From NCBI RefSeq assembly GCF_000812875.1, contig NZ_JSYK01000001.1:120347-184346 (forward strand): a stretch of DNA of 64,000 nucleotides, given 5' to 3'. This DNA is from Kaistella solincola. GTDB lineage: Bacteria > Bacteroidota > Bacteroidia > Flavobacteriales > Weeksellaceae. Position 1 is the stretch's first letter; every line of letters starts with the position of its first letter. Shown one piece after another: positions 1-9,488 of the stretch. The notes below the pieces were generated by a model that had not been told where the DNA came from, made no database searches, and saw only the letters and a list, made by a program, of their open reading frames with translations. A program made the position numbers and the translations under genes.

Positions 1-727
1 TTTCCGTGGTTTTGACCGTTACGGTGATGTCAATTTGGTTATTGATGATTTTTTGGGAAGGTAACGAGGAGTATCTTAAGGTAAAACCTTTAAAATTATT
101 GTCCTGCATTAAATTTTTAGCCTGCAAAACCTGCGCGCCACCACTGTAAACCTGCATAACAACTTCCAGCGCTGCGCCGGTAAAATCAACCTTATTTCCT
201 TTATTGTCTAACAGTCTTGGGACAATTTGCAAAGATTGCGGACCTAAAATTTCATCATTACCGAGCGGATTTATGGAAATGCTTAAAGAGTTTGCAGAAA
301 CTTCATTCGGATCGGACTCTTTAGCGAGTTCGTTCCCGAAAATGTTCATTTCACCTAAAGACGGTGGTCCGGTGCTGGTCCAGTCGATACCGTTGCTTTT
401 TGCGACTTTATCCGCTAAAGCGAAAATTTCCGGCACTTTCTTGCCATTTATTAGATTTCCTAAGCCTTTCAACTCATTATAAGAACCTTCCGCTTCCACA
501 CCGAAAGTTTTAATAATGTATAGAGCTTCGCTAAACTTTACCTGCTGCAACGTGGTTAAACTGGATGCCATATCATTGATGCTGGACTGCAATGTCTTCG
601 TATTGGTTGCATCAACGGTGGTTTTCTTACAGCTTGCAAGCGCGGCAAAAACAAAAATTAGGAGCAAAAAGCGGCTTTTTTTTAAAATTGCCTTTGGCGA
701 AATATCGGTTAAAAAGTTCATTCTCAT
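1..727 (-). CDS. Lipoprotein of unknown function, C-terminus cut by window edge
   Basis: The reverse strand is open from an ATG at 727 (alternative ATG at 721, two codons in) to base 1 with no stop, so about 242 residues are visible. The N-terminus has basic residues, a hydrophobic stretch and a lipobox ending LASC, so it should be an exported lipoprotein. The mature part begins with a helical stretch resembling the DUF6694 lipoproteins (a KFSEAL...LINGKKVPEIFALADK type pattern), but that link is tentative. The remainder is rich in beta-forming residues. It lies downstream of the act operon but is separated from it by a terminator, so it is probably transcribed on its own. No function can be assigned. 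Confidence 0.7.
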   Translation of the reverse strand, partial: MRMNFLTDISPKAILKKSRFLLLIFVFAALASCKKTTVDATNTKTLQSSINDMASSLTTLQQVKFSEALYIIKTFGVEAEGSYNELKGLGNLINGKKVPEIFALADKVAKSNGIDWTSTGPPSLGEMNIFGNELAKESDPNEVSANSLSISINPLGNDEILGPQSLQIVPRLLDNKGNKVDFTGAALEVVMQVYSGGAQVLQAKNLMQDNNFKGFTLRYSSLPSQKIINNQIDITVTVKTTE

Positions 728-751
728 CGGAGTTGGGTTTGAAACAAATTT

Positions 752-780
752 ATAAAAAAATCCCGACAAAGGCCGGGATT
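752..780 (-). terminator. Rho-independent terminator of the act operon
   Basis: A 7-bp stem (AATCCCG at 759-765 with CGGGATT at 774-780) is followed on the minus strand by a run of seven Ts. It lies 21 bases past the actF stop and before the lipoprotein gene at 727, separating the two units. Confidence 0.75.
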
Positions 781-801
781 GTATTTGATATGAATATACG
801 C

Positions 802-2133
802 TTAGAACGGATATTCGTAAATTTTTGATTCGTGAACGAATGGATTTCCTTCCGGAATTAATTTGCGTTTAGACAATGCGGTCATCACTGCGAAAACGAA
901 TAATCCAAAGCCGAATAGCACTGCACCAAGATTAGTTAACAATCCTGTGATATTTTCCCAGTATGGACCTACGGAGCCCGGCATTACCATATTGTAATAC
1001 ACTAACCAGTGCCCGCAGATAATGATGATCGCCATCGTAGTCATTACGGTATAGTTTCTCTTGATACTGGAACTTACCATTACTGATAAAGGAATTGCAA
1101 AGTTTAGAACTAAAATCAACCAGAATGCCCAACCATAATATTCGAATCTACCATAGAAATAGTTTACTTCTTCCGGAATATTGGCGTACCAATACAGCAT
1201 AAACTGTGCAAACCAGGTATACGTCCATAACATGGTTGAAGCAAACAGGAAAACTCCTAGATCATGTAAGTGATTATCATTAAATTGAGGTAAAAAGCCC
1301 TTTTTCTTTAAATAAACACTGATCAATAAAATCGCTGCAATTGAGGAAGCTAATGTACTTACCATCGCATACCAGATATACATTGTAGAATACCAGTGCG
1401 GATCAATAGACATTAACCAATCCCAAGCCCACGCTGCGGAAGCGAATCCGAAAAAAGCGATATAACCAACATTCCAGTTGTAGTAAGTTGCGTAGGTCGT
1501 CCTGCTTTTGGTTTCATCCACTTTTTTGGATAGACCTTTAAGTTTCCAGGCGAAGAATGAAGCACCAATTACATAAATCAATGTTCTTACGGCATAGAAA
1601 GGAATATTTAAAAACGTTTTCTTTTCAAATAAAATAGGATCAAAATGAGCATTGCCTTTTTCTGTCAATTCTGGGTCCATCCAGTGGAAAAGATGTCCTA
1701 AATGGAAAACATTCAGCAACATGATGATCACGATGATTGCACCCGCCCATGGAATAAATGAAGCAATAGCCTCCATCACCCGTAAGATGATTATGGACCA
1801 ACCTGCATGTGAAGCCGTTTGAATCGCATAGAAAAACAAGGCACAACAGCTTAACGCAAAAAGGAAAACTGCTACCGTATGGATTGCTGCTAAAGGTTGG
1901 TTGTGGAACTGAAGTTTAGCATGCTCCAAATGCGCTGCATGATCCTGCGGTCCTACTAGCTCGCTGGAGTTAGAAGGTGCATGATTACCGCCAGCATGAA
2001 CAGCTTCCATCATATGTTCAATTTGTGCATCATCTGCAGCATGGTTCATAAAATAACCTGCGCCAAAAAGCACCAATCCCACAATGATGAATATGATTGA
2101 ATATAATCTTAATTTCGGTGAAAAACTATACAT
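802..2133 (-). CDS. actF: Alternative complex III subunit ActF (NrfD-like membrane subunit)
   Basis: Last gene of the act operon. The protein (443 residues) is a polytopic membrane protein of the NrfD/PsrC type, a paralogue of ActC. In alternative complex III (quinol:cytochrome c oxidoreductase) such subunits sit in the inner membrane. Hydrophobic helices run through the whole sequence, starting with LYSIIFIIVGLVLFGAGY. The frame is open back to 2277, but that would run inside actE in another frame; the ATG at 2133, 13 bases after the actE stop, fits both the spacing and the first membrane helix. Identification rests on operon position and the subunit pattern; the family is clear. Confidence 0.88.
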   Translation of the reverse strand: MYSFSPKLRLYSIIFIIVGLVLFGAGYFMNHAADDAQIEHMMEAVHAGGNHAPSNSSELVGPQDHAAHLEHAKLQFHNQPLAAIHTVAVFLFALSCCALFFYAIQTASHAGWSIIILRVMEAIASFIPWAGAIIVIIMLLNVFHLGHLFHWMDPELTEKGNAHFDPILFEKKTFLNIPFYAVRTLIYVIGASFFAWKLKGLSKKVDETKSRTTYATYYNWNVGYIAFFGFASAAWAWDWLMSIDPHWYSTMYIWYAMVSTLASSIAAILLISVYLKKKGFLPQFNDNHLHDLGVFLFASTMLWTYTWFAQFMLYWYANIPEEVNYFYGRFEYYGWAFWLILVLNFAIPLSVMVSSSIKRNYTVMTTMAIIIICGHWLVYYNMVMPGSVGPYWENITGLLTNLGAVLFGFGLFVFAVMTALSKRKLIPEGNPFVHESKIYEYPF

Positions 2134-2146
2134 TTTATTACTCTTT

Positions 2147-2887
2147 TTATTTTTTAGGACTCGTACTAGATGTTGACGCTGGTGTTGCAGTGTCGCCCGC
2201 AGCAGGTGTTGCAGCACCGGCAGAAGGCGCGGCAGAAGCAGTTGCAGGCGTGGCACTTGTACCACCTTTGAAGGCATTCATCACGTAAAGGGAAACTCTC
2301 CAACGGTCACCAGGTTTCAGCTGACCCGCATATGATCCCATGGCATTTCTACCATTTGTTAAGACATAGTGCACAGAACCTACGGTAAGTTCCCGGTCTG
2401 CATATTTCGGAACACCCAGATACGCACCACTTTCTACGATTGGTCCCTGACCGTCACCAGCTACGCCGTGACAAGCAGCACAGGTTTGATCGTATAAAAT
2501 TTTGCCCCTTTTGATGTCTTTTTCTTGGTTTGCAGCATCTAACGGTGAAGTTGTTAGCATTTTGGACTCGTCGTAACCCGCATTGTATTCATCTGGAGTC
2601 ATTGCTTTGTTAGCAGCCTGATCGGCAATACCTTCTTCGTTTTGCGCTACGGTTCCGTTTACAGAACCAAGGCCAGTACCTCCGTTATTTTTTACAAAAG
2701 CAGGAATCTGGTTGTCATGATCTGAATAAGCATCTTCAGCCTTCATCAAAGGATCATAGGCAACAGGAAAATACATGTCCGGAAAATAAACCAAAGGCGG
2801 ATTTGCGTCGCTGCAAGAACTTAAGCTAATTGCGGCGAATCCTAAGATTGCTGTAACTTTAATTATATTCTTTGTCATCTTAAGCAT
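2147..2887 (-). CDS. actE: Alternative complex III subunit ActE, monoheme cytochrome c lipoprotein
   Basis: Lipoprotein cytochrome c of 246 residues. A signal peptide ends in LSSC with the lipidated Cys at 25. One haem site, CAACH, lies at 136-140, and Met183 in the NAMGSY context is the likely sixth ligand. It should face the periplasm and pass electrons from complex III towards the terminal oxidase. Residues 209-246 form a low-complexity Ala/Pro/Thr/Ser tail, probably a flexible tether. The start overlaps the actD stop by 8 bases; a second ATG three codons in (2878) would avoid the overlap and gives an equally good signal peptide. Confidence 0.9.
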   Translation of the reverse strand: MLKMTKNIIKVTAILGFAAISLSSCSDANPPLVYFPDMYFPVAYDPLMKAEDAYSDHDNQIPAFVKNNGGTGLGSVNGTVAQNEEGIADQAANKAMTPDEYNAGYDESKMLTTSPLDAANQEKDIKRGKILYDQTCAACHGVAGDGQGPIVESGAYLGVPKYADRELTVGSVHYVLTNGRNAMGSYAGQLKPGDRWRVSLYVMNAFKGGTSATPATASAAPSAGAATPAAGDTATPASTSSTSPKK

Positions 2888-3401
2888 CTTTTACAGTTAT
2901 TTCTTCAACCCCGGTATCAATCAAAATCTGTTTTACTGCATCTACGTTATCTGTAACAAATTCCATCATAAACTTATCATCGGTTGTACGTGGATCCGGG
3001 TTTTGTGGTGGACATCCCGGATACATTTTGTTTCTGAACAAAAAGGTAAGAGACATCATGTGTGCTGCACAGAAAACCATTAATTCAAACATTGGAACCA
3101 CAAACGCCGGCATATTTTCTCCCCAGGTAAATGAAGGTTTTCCACCAATATTCATTGGCCAGTCATGGTTCATGGTATACCAGGTAACCAAAGTACCAAT
3201 TGTTAAACCGTATACTGCGTAAAGAAATGCAGCATCAGAGATTCTTGTTTTTCTTAAACCTAAAGCCTTATCCAGCCCGTGTACAGGGAATGGTGTGTAG
3301 ACTTCTGCAATCGCGATACCTTTATCGTTGAAAGCTTTTACACCTTCCAATAAATCATCGTCGTCGGCATACATGCCGTATATTCTTTTAGTGGTGCTCA
3401 T
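2880..3401 (-). CDS. actD: Alternative complex III subunit ActD (DUF3341)
   Basis: A 173-residue DUF3341 protein with two transmembrane helices in the middle (around AAFLYAVYGLTIGTLVTW and the AFVVPMFELMVFCAAHMM stretch). ActD is a membrane-anchored small subunit of alternative complex III. The frame extends to 3431, but the extra residues (lysine-rich) are read through the end of actC. The ATG at 3401 gives the family's usual start (MSTTKRIYGMYADDD) and leaves a 14-base overlap with actC, in keeping with tight translational coupling in this operon. Confidence 0.88.
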   Translation of the reverse strand: MSTTKRIYGMYADDDDLLEGVKAFNDKGIAIAEVYTPFPVHGLDKALGLRKTRISDAAFLYAVYGLTIGTLVTWYTMNHDWPMNIGGKPSFTWGENMPAFVVPMFELMVFCAAHMMSLTFLFRNKMYPGCPPQNPDPRTTDDKFMMEFVTDNVDAVKQILIDTGVEEITVKDA

Positions 3402-4788
3402 CTTCTTCTTCTTTAGCTTTATAAGTTTCACCTGATATCTTCAAGATGGTCTTCAATTCTGCCTGTGCGATTACCGGGAAGGTTCTGGCGTACAACAAGA
3501 ATAAAACTCCGAAGAAACCAATTGTTCCTAAATAGACGCCGACATCAATAATTGAAGGTTTAAACATGGTCCAGGAACTCGGTAAATAATCTCTGGAAAT
3601 ATTGATGACGATAATGTCAAATCTTTCAAACCACATCCCAATATTGATTACCAAAGCGATAATAAATGTCGCGAAAATGTTTGTTCTGATTTTCTTGAAC
3701 CAGAATAAAGCTGGAATTACCAAGTTACAGATGATCAATGCCCAGAACGCCCACCAGTAAGGTCCGGTTGCCGCCCCTGGTGAAAGGTAGGTGAAATCCT
3801 CATATCTTGATCCGGAATACCATGCGATAAAATATTCAGTAGCATAAGCTACAGTTACCATACCACCTGTTACTATAATTACAATGTTCATAATCTCGAT
3901 ATGATACATGGTAATATAATCTTCTAAGTGTGCTACTTTTCTAGCTACTAATAGAAGCGTCTGTACCATTGCGAAGCCTGAGAAAATTGCTCCCGCAACG
4001 AAATATGGCGGATAAATGGTGGAGTGCCAACCTTTAATTACGGACGTAGCAAAGTCAAAGGATACCGTGGTGTGTACCGAGAATACAAGTGGAGTTGCCA
4101 ATCCTGCCAATACCAAAGATAATTCTTCGAAACGCTGCCAGTGTTTTGCTTTTCCACCCCATCCGAAGGACAGGAAGGTATAAATTCTTTTGGTCCACGG
4201 AGTTTTTGCACGGTCTCTGATCATCGCAAAATCCGGAATCAACCCCATAAACCAGAAAACTGTGGATACGGAGAAATAAGTAGAAATTGCAAATACGTCC
4301 CAAAGTAGTGGCGAGTTAAAGTTGGTCCAAAGTGAACCGAATTGGTTTGGTAAAGGGAAAACCCAATATCCTACCCAAACTCTACCCATGTGAATTACCG
4401 GGAAGATCGCTGCCTGAACTACCGCGAAAATCGTCATCGCTTCCGCAGAACGGTTTACAGACATTCTCCATCTTTGTCTAAATAATAAAAGTACAGCAGA
4501 AATAAGTGTTCCTGCGTGACCGATACCTACCCACCATACAAAGTTGGTAATATCCCAGCCCCAGTTATTGGTTCGGTTAAGGCCCCAAGCACCAATACCG
4601 GTACCGATGGTGTACGCAATACAACCAAATCCGTAGACGAAAAGGGCTAATGCGATCCAAAAAGAAACCCACCATAACTTCCCTGCTCTTTCTTCTATAG
4701 GTCTGGCGATATCTTCTGAGATATCGTGATAAGTCTTGTGACCAATAATTAAAGGTTCCCTTATCGGAGCTTCGTAATGTCCTGACAT
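3388..4788 (-). CDS. actC: Alternative complex III subunit ActC (NrfD/PsrC family)
   Basis: A 466-residue membrane protein of the NrfD/polysulfide reductase PsrC family with about ten hydrophobic helices. In alternative complex III, ActC docks the iron-sulfur protein ActB and lies at the likely menaquinol oxidation site. The N-terminus (MSGHYEAPIREPLIIG) is the usual one for the Bacteroidota subunit. The C-terminal tail is strongly charged (KAKEEEDEHH). It starts 18 bases after actB and overlaps actD by 14 bases. Function follows from family and operon context. Confidence 0.92.
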   Translation of the reverse strand: MSGHYEAPIREPLIIGHKTYHDISEDIARPIEERAGKLWWVSFWIALALFVYGFGCIAYTIGTGIGAWGLNRTNNWGWDITNFVWWVGIGHAGTLISAVLLLFRQRWRMSVNRSAEAMTIFAVVQAAIFPVIHMGRVWVGYWVFPLPNQFGSLWTNFNSPLLWDVFAISTYFSVSTVFWFMGLIPDFAMIRDRAKTPWTKRIYTFLSFGWGGKAKHWQRFEELSLVLAGLATPLVFSVHTTVSFDFATSVIKGWHSTIYPPYFVAGAIFSGFAMVQTLLLVARKVAHLEDYITMYHIEIMNIVIIVTGGMVTVAYATEYFIAWYSGSRYEDFTYLSPGAATGPYWWAFWALIICNLVIPALFWFKKIRTNIFATFIIALVINIGMWFERFDIIVINISRDYLPSSWTMFKPSIIDVGVYLGTIGFFGVLFLLYARTFPVIAQAELKTILKISGETYKAKEEEDEHH

Positions 4789-4806
4789 TTTTTACCTATT
4801 TATTAT

Positions 4807-7800
4807 TTAAACATTATTTTCTTTTCTATTTCTCACTTTGGTGTGGTAGAATACATTGGGTTTAGTCCCAATTTCTTCCAGCAAAGTATACTTCCTGTTG
4901 GTGCTGAATAATTTGCGAACTTCAGAGTTCTTATCATTCATATCACCAAATGTATAGGCACCAGTCGGACAGGCGTTTGAACAGGCAGTAGAGAACTCAC
5001 CATCTTTTACAGTTCTGCCTTCTTTTTTAGCTTCAAGAATTACGTTCTGTGTTTTTTGAATACACATTGAACATTTTTCCATTACCCCTCTTGTTCTTAC
5101 AACAACATCAGGGTTAAGAACCATTCTGCCTAAATCATTGTTTTGATTGAAGTCGAATTTATCATTAAGGTTATAAGTAAACCAATTGAAACGTCTAACT
5201 TTATAAGGGCAGTTGTTCGCACAGTATCTTGTACCGATACATCTGTTGTAAGCCATCTGGTTCTGACCTTGCTTACCGTGAGAAGTAGCAGCTACCGGAC
5301 AAACCGTTTCACATGGTGCGTGGTTACAGTGCTGGCACATCACCGGCTGGAAGATCACATCCGGATTTTCTGCCGGGTGATTAAGTATTCCACTTTCTTT
5401 ATCCATGAAGTGACCATACATTCCCGGAACATTAAGGTCCGCGGTAATTGCTTCTTCCTGAGAAAGTTTACTGTCTTTGTTGGTATCAACATCAGCAGGA
5501 ATATCTGTAGTATAGTAACGGTCAATTCTTAACCAGAACATATCACGGGACATTCTTACTTCATCTTTACCAACAACCGGAACGTTGTTTTCTGCCTGAC
5601 AAGCTACAACGCAGGCGCCACATCCGATACATGAGTTAAGGTCAACTGACAAATTAAAGTGTGGCCCGTCGGTATCATCGAAAGCATCCCAAAGGTCAAT
5701 TTTACCTGCCGGTAAAGCACCTCCGATGGTATGATATTCCAAAGGTTTGTTCCAACCTAATTTTTCGTCATCGAATTTTACATTTAAGAAAGTATCCAAA
5801 GAAACTTCTCTTGCAATTTCGTAACGACCCATTAATGTATTTTGAAGCTGCATGCCTGCAAATTCATGCAGATCGCCGGTTTTTTCAATTTTTACGTTAG
5901 AAATAACCAAATTGCTTCCATCGAAAATCGGATAAGCATTTACCCCTGTTTCAGCAACTTTTCCGGAATTCTTTTTACCATAGCCTAAAGCAAGTCCCAT
6001 AGAACCGTCTGCCTGGCCTGGCTGAATATAAACCGGCACATTTTTCAAGGTTACGCCGTTTGCGGTAAGATTTACTAAAGAGCCGTTCAGCTGCATTCTG
6101 CCGTTAAGATCGTTATCGATTCCTAATCTCGCCGCATCTTTTGGAGAAACTGTTAAATAGTTGTCCCAAGTCATTCTGGTGATTGGGTCCGGTAATTCCT
6201 GCAACCATGGGTTGTTGGCTTGTGTACCGTCACCTACAGCAGTTTTGGTATATAGCACCAATTCTAAATCAGAAGCTTTAAAACCTCCCAATTCAGTGAT
6301 TGCCTGTTGTGTATTTCCACCGGAATAGCTTAATGACGCGGTGTTTCCACCAGCAATAATACCGTTATATAACGCTTTATTAAAGGTTGTAGAACCCAAT
6401 AAAGTTTGAGCGTTCACCTTTAAATAATCATAGTAGTTGTTTGCTTCATTGCCCTTACCATTCATCCACACCAAAAGGGATTCTTCAATCTGTCGTGATT
6501 TAAAAATTTTCTGAATGGTAGGCTGCATCAATGTATAAATTCCCGTCTGAGGCGCTAAATCTCCCCAAGACTCTAACCAGTTTGCCACCGGTATTACAGC
6601 TTTCGCTGCTTTATACATTTCATTTTTCTTATCGGTAACCGCGATTACATAAGGAACTTTTTCCAGAGATTTTCTGAAATTTTCGCCCTGAATGTTGGAA
6701 TAAATCGGGTTTACATTGTTCGCGATTAAAACACCAACCTGACCTGCATTTAACCAAGATAAAAACTCTTTGTATCGTGCACCGTCAAATTCTTTTAAGA
6801 AACTTGCTTTTCCGGTGAAAGCGGTAGAACCTAATTTTTGGTTAATTAAGTTAGCTAAAACATGAGCCGCTTTAGAACCGTCGGCAAACACAACAGCGTT
6901 GCTGCCTTTAGCCTGTAGTTCTTTTACAATTTCACCAGCTTCTTTGCTGATTGCTCCACCGTTCAAACCGTTGTAAACTTCAACTAAAACTTTATTTACT
7001 GCACTTGGTTTCAAGCGTATTCTTGTATCAGCATTAGCGCCGGTCAAAGTCATGTTGGACTCCACCTGGATGTGTCTCAACATGTTCGCTCCTGGTTTTC
7101 TTGCCGCTGCGTAAGAAGTATCTAAATTTCCACCGTTAAAATCTCCTAAGAAATCTGCCTGGAAAGAAACTACCAGCTGAGTTTTTGAAAGATCGTAAAC
7201 CGGTAAAGCACGCTGACCGAATACTTCCTGAGCTGCATCCAATGCTGCGCTGTATGGTAAAGCATCATAAGTTACCAGTTCTGCGGTAGGATATTTTGCT
7301 TTGAATTCACCAAACAATTTTTTAAATGTCGGTGAAGGGAAAGAATGCGATAAAACAACTATTTTTTTACCAAATCCCTGGGCATCCGTAAGACCTTTAA
7401 GAACGAAATCATCTACTTTATCGAAAGTTTCGTCTTTACCGTTAAGTTTTGGCTGTTTTACTTTTTCGTTATCGTATAAAGTAAGGACGGACGCCTGAGT
7501 TCTTGCGCGGGTTTTACCTAAATCTCCAGCTAAAGGATTCGGTTCAATTTTAATTGGACGCCCCTCTCTGGTTTTTACTAAAACACTAGCAAAATCAAAT
7601 CCGTCAAAATAAGTACTTGCATAATAATTTGGGATACCCGGAATAATTTCGTGCGGTTTTACCACATACGGAATTGTTTTAATAACCGGCGCCTCACAAG
7701 CTGCTAAAGTTACAGCTGCTGTAGAAAATCCTAAAAGCTTAAGGAAATCTCTACGTGAAGTCCCCGAGTCCGAAGACCGCGACGAACCTAATACCTCGTC

Positions 7801-7902
7801 CACCGGGATTTCTGTCTGAAATTCCTTCTGAGCCAGTTTCCCGTTCAGCGTAGGATCTTTCAATTCTTGAATACTTCTGAATTGTATTTTATTTGAAGCC
7901 AT
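4807..7902 (-). CDS. actB: Alternative complex III subunit ActB, molybdopterin-like/Fe-S protein with Tat signal
   Basis: A 1031-residue fusion of a molybdopterin-oxidoreductase-like domain (about residues 75-720) and a C-terminal ferredoxin-type domain. A twin-arginine motif, RRDFLK, lies at 50-55, after an unusually long N-region, and is followed by a hydrophobic stretch ending LAAC (Cys69); this matches the Tat-variant signal of the family. Cysteine clusters begin at 758 (CIGCGACVVAC) and 856 (CQHCNHAPCETVC), followed by CIGTRYCANNCP and the CSMC...CSNACP set, giving four Fe-S clusters. Members of this family do not bind molybdenum. An EF-hand-like loop at 806-817 sits between the first two cluster motifs. 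Confidence 0.93.
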   Translation of the reverse strand: MASNKIQFRSIQELKDPTLNGKLAQKEFQTEIPVDEVLGSSRSSDSGTSRRDFLKLLGFSTAAVTLAACEAPVIKTIPYVVKPHEIIPGIPNYYASTYFDGFDFASVLVKTREGRPIKIEPNPLAGDLGKTRARTQASVLTLYDNEKVKQPKLNGKDETFDKVDDFVLKGLTDAQGFGKKIVVLSHSFPSPTFKKLFGEFKAKYPTAELVTYDALPYSAALDAAQEVFGQRALPVYDLSKTQLVVSFQADFLGDFNGGNLDTSYAAARKPGANMLRHIQVESNMTLTGANADTRIRLKPSAVNKVLVEVYNGLNGGAISKEAGEIVKELQAKGSNAVVFADGSKAAHVLANLINQKLGSTAFTGKASFLKEFDGARYKEFLSWLNAGQVGVLIANNVNPIYSNIQGENFRKSLEKVPYVIAVTDKKNEMYKAAKAVIPVANWLESWGDLAPQTGIYTLMQPTIQKIFKSRQIEESLLVWMNGKGNEANNYYDYLKVNAQTLLGSTTFNKALYNGIIAGGNTASLSYSGGNTQQAITELGGFKASDLELVLYTKTAVGDGTQANNPWLQELPDPITRMTWDNYLTVSPKDAARLGIDNDLNGRMQLNGSLVNLTANGVTLKNVPVYIQPGQADGSMGLALGYGKKNSGKVAETGVNAYPIFDGSNLVISNVKIEKTGDLHEFAGMQLQNTLMGRYEIAREVSLDTFLNVKFDDEKLGWNKPLEYHTIGGALPAGKIDLWDAFDDTDGPHFNLSVDLNSCIGCGACVVACQAENNVPVVGKDEVRMSRDMFWLRIDRYYTTDIPADVDTNKDSKLSQEEAITADLNVPGMYGHFMDKESGILNHPAENPDVIFQPVMCQHCNHAPCETVCPVAATSHGKQGQNQMAYNRCIGTRYCANNCPYKVRRFNWFTYNLNDKFDFNQNNDLGRMVLNPDVVVRTRGVMEKCSMCIQKTQNVILEAKKEGRTVKDGEFSTACSNACPTGAYTFGDMNDKNSEVRKLFSTNRKYTLLEEIGTKPNVFYHTKVRNRKENNV

Positions 7903-7923
7903 TGATACTTCTAATTTTTGTTA

Positions 7924-9303
7924 TTAATAATGACATTTACCACACTCAAGACCACCAATTGCATCTACGGTAACTTTCGCACCCGAGCCATACTGTTTTT
8001 TCAGCTTCTCATGTAGATTTTTGAAATATTCCTGATTATAACCATTTTTCATATCCACTTCGGTAGTTCGGTGACATTCGATACACCAACCCATGGTGAA
8101 GTCGTTTGCCATCTGTACCACGTTCATTGTATCAACCTGTCCGTGACATGCTTTACAAACCACATCAATTTTAGCATCAGGATTTTTTTGGTTAAATCCG
8201 TTGATAATTGCGGTTTCGCCGGCAACTACGTGCTGTGCGTGATTAAAGTAAACGAAATCCGGCATATTGTGAATTCTCGTCCATTCAACAGGCTGCGTTT
8301 TTCCGGTGTATTGTTGTGATGCTGGATCCCAACCGGTAGCCGCATAAATTTTCTGAATTTCACCGTCATAGAAAGCTTTATCTTTTCCTGGCTCCATATA
8401 TTTACCGTTGTATTCAGCAATATTTCGGTGACAGTTCATACACACGTTCATTGATGGAATTTCCGAAACTTTACCATATTTAGCGGAAGAGTGACAAAGC
8501 TGACAGTCAATTTTGTTTTCACCGGCGTGAATTTTGTGCGAGAAATAAATGGGCTGATCCGGTTTATAACCTTTGTATACTCCGATCCACATTAAGCTGT
8601 TCCAAATTCCGTAGGCGGCAAAAATTCCCAAAAGAACTACAAGTCCTTTTCCAACGTAATGGTATTTTCTGTAAAGCTCCCCGAAAGAAACCGCTTTATT
8701 AGCATTTACACCTACCAGATCATCGTCTTGCTGAAGTTTTACCAGCTGTCGCAGTTTTAGCAACAACCAAAGCAAAAGAGCACCAATAGCTAAAAGCGAA
8801 ATCAAAATCACTTTAGAGTTCATGGATTCTCTTTTGGAAATCTCAAGAGCGGTTACGGCATCCATCCCGGCAGGAGCACCCGGCGCACCGGCAGCGGTAG
8901 CATCAGCAGCTGGCTCTGCAGCAGGAGGATTTGTGGTGTATTCTAAGATGTCATCGATTTCCTGATCACTAAGATTAGGAAACGGCGTCATCTCAACTTT
9001 GTTGAATTTTTCATAGACTTCAATGGCATATTTATCGCCCGATTCTCGTAAAGATTTGTTATCTTTAATCCACTTATGAAGCCAATCGGTATCTAAATTT
9101 TGCTCCGTTTTGAGTCTCTCTACTACGCCACCTAAAGCAGGACCTACAAGTTGCTTGTCTAAAGCGTGACACGCGGTACATTGCGCTTTGAAAAGCTTTT
9201 CACCGTTTTTTGCATCTCCCTGAGCGTAAATAGAAGCACTGGTCGACAGCAATAGACCTATTGCAATAAGACCTCTTTTGTAATGCTTTCTCCAACTAAT
9301 CAT
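7924..9303 (-). CDS. actA: Alternative complex III subunit ActA, multihaem cytochrome c
   Basis: First gene of the act operon, 459 residues. A signal peptide ends near SIYA (27). A monohaem cytochrome c domain follows with CTACH at 42-46, then an Ala/Pro linker (about 127-147), a transmembrane helix near 165-183 and another near 220-240. The C-terminal part is the pentahaem ActA domain: CxxCH motifs start at 267, 288, 383, 407 and 454, giving six haem sites in total. It anchors the periplasmic electron wire of the quinol:cytochrome c oxidoreductase. The N-terminal cytochrome domain looks like a fusion onto the canonical pentahaem subunit. Confidence 0.92.
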   Translation of the reverse strand: MISWRKHYKRGLIAIGLLLSTSASIYAQGDAKNGEKLFKAQCTACHALDKQLVGPALGGVVERLKTEQNLDTDWLHKWIKDNKSLRESGDKYAIEVYEKFNKVEMTPFPNLSDQEIDDILEYTTNPPAAEPAADATAAGAPGAPAGMDAVTALEISKRESMNSKVILISLLAIGALLLWLLLKLRQLVKLQQDDDLVGVNANKAVSFGELYRKYHYVGKGLVVLLGIFAAYGIWNSLMWIGVYKGYKPDQPIYFSHKIHAGENKIDCQLCHSSAKYGKVSEIPSMNVCMNCHRNIAEYNGKYMEPGKDKAFYDGEIQKIYAATGWDPASQQYTGKTQPVEWTRIHNMPDFVYFNHAQHVVAGETAIINGFNQKNPDAKIDVVCKACHGQVDTMNVVQMANDFTMGWCIECHRTTEVDMKNGYNQEYFKNLHEKLKKQYGSGAKVTVDAIGGLECGKCHY

Positions 9304-9352
9304 TTATAAAATCTTGGGTTAGTAAATTATATTGAGTTTACTTTCAACTTGG

Positions 9353-9360
9353 CAAAAATA
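9353..9360 (-). promoter_or_regulatory. -7 box of the act operon promoter
   Basis: On the minus strand this reads TATTTTTG, matching the Bacteroidota -7 consensus TAnnTTTG, 49 bases before the actA ATG. No clear TTG -33 element is seen at the right distance, so it is a candidate only. Confidence 0.45.
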
Positions 9361-9465
9361 AGACTTTTAACAGAATCTTAACAGCCGATTACGTATCCAT
9401 CGGAGGTTTTGGTTTAATTTATAAAGGTTCTAAATAACAAATACTCCTATAATTTTTATTTGTTT

Positions 9466-9473
9466 TAAATTTG
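9466..9473 (+). promoter_or_regulatory. -7 box for the SPOR-domain gene
   Basis: TAAATTTG matches TAnnTTTG and lies 15 bases before the ATG at 9489. The TTG that could extend the frame to 9471 is part of this box, which argues for the ATG start. No -33 TTG is evident. Confidence 0.5.
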
Positions 9474-9488
9474 TGCAAAATATATTCG

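Noticed and set aside
2134..2277. N-terminal extension of ActF
   Set aside because: It would read 48 residues in another frame through the end of actE, with a basic, Gln/Leu-rich sequence unlike the family; ATG 2133 starts at the first conserved region.
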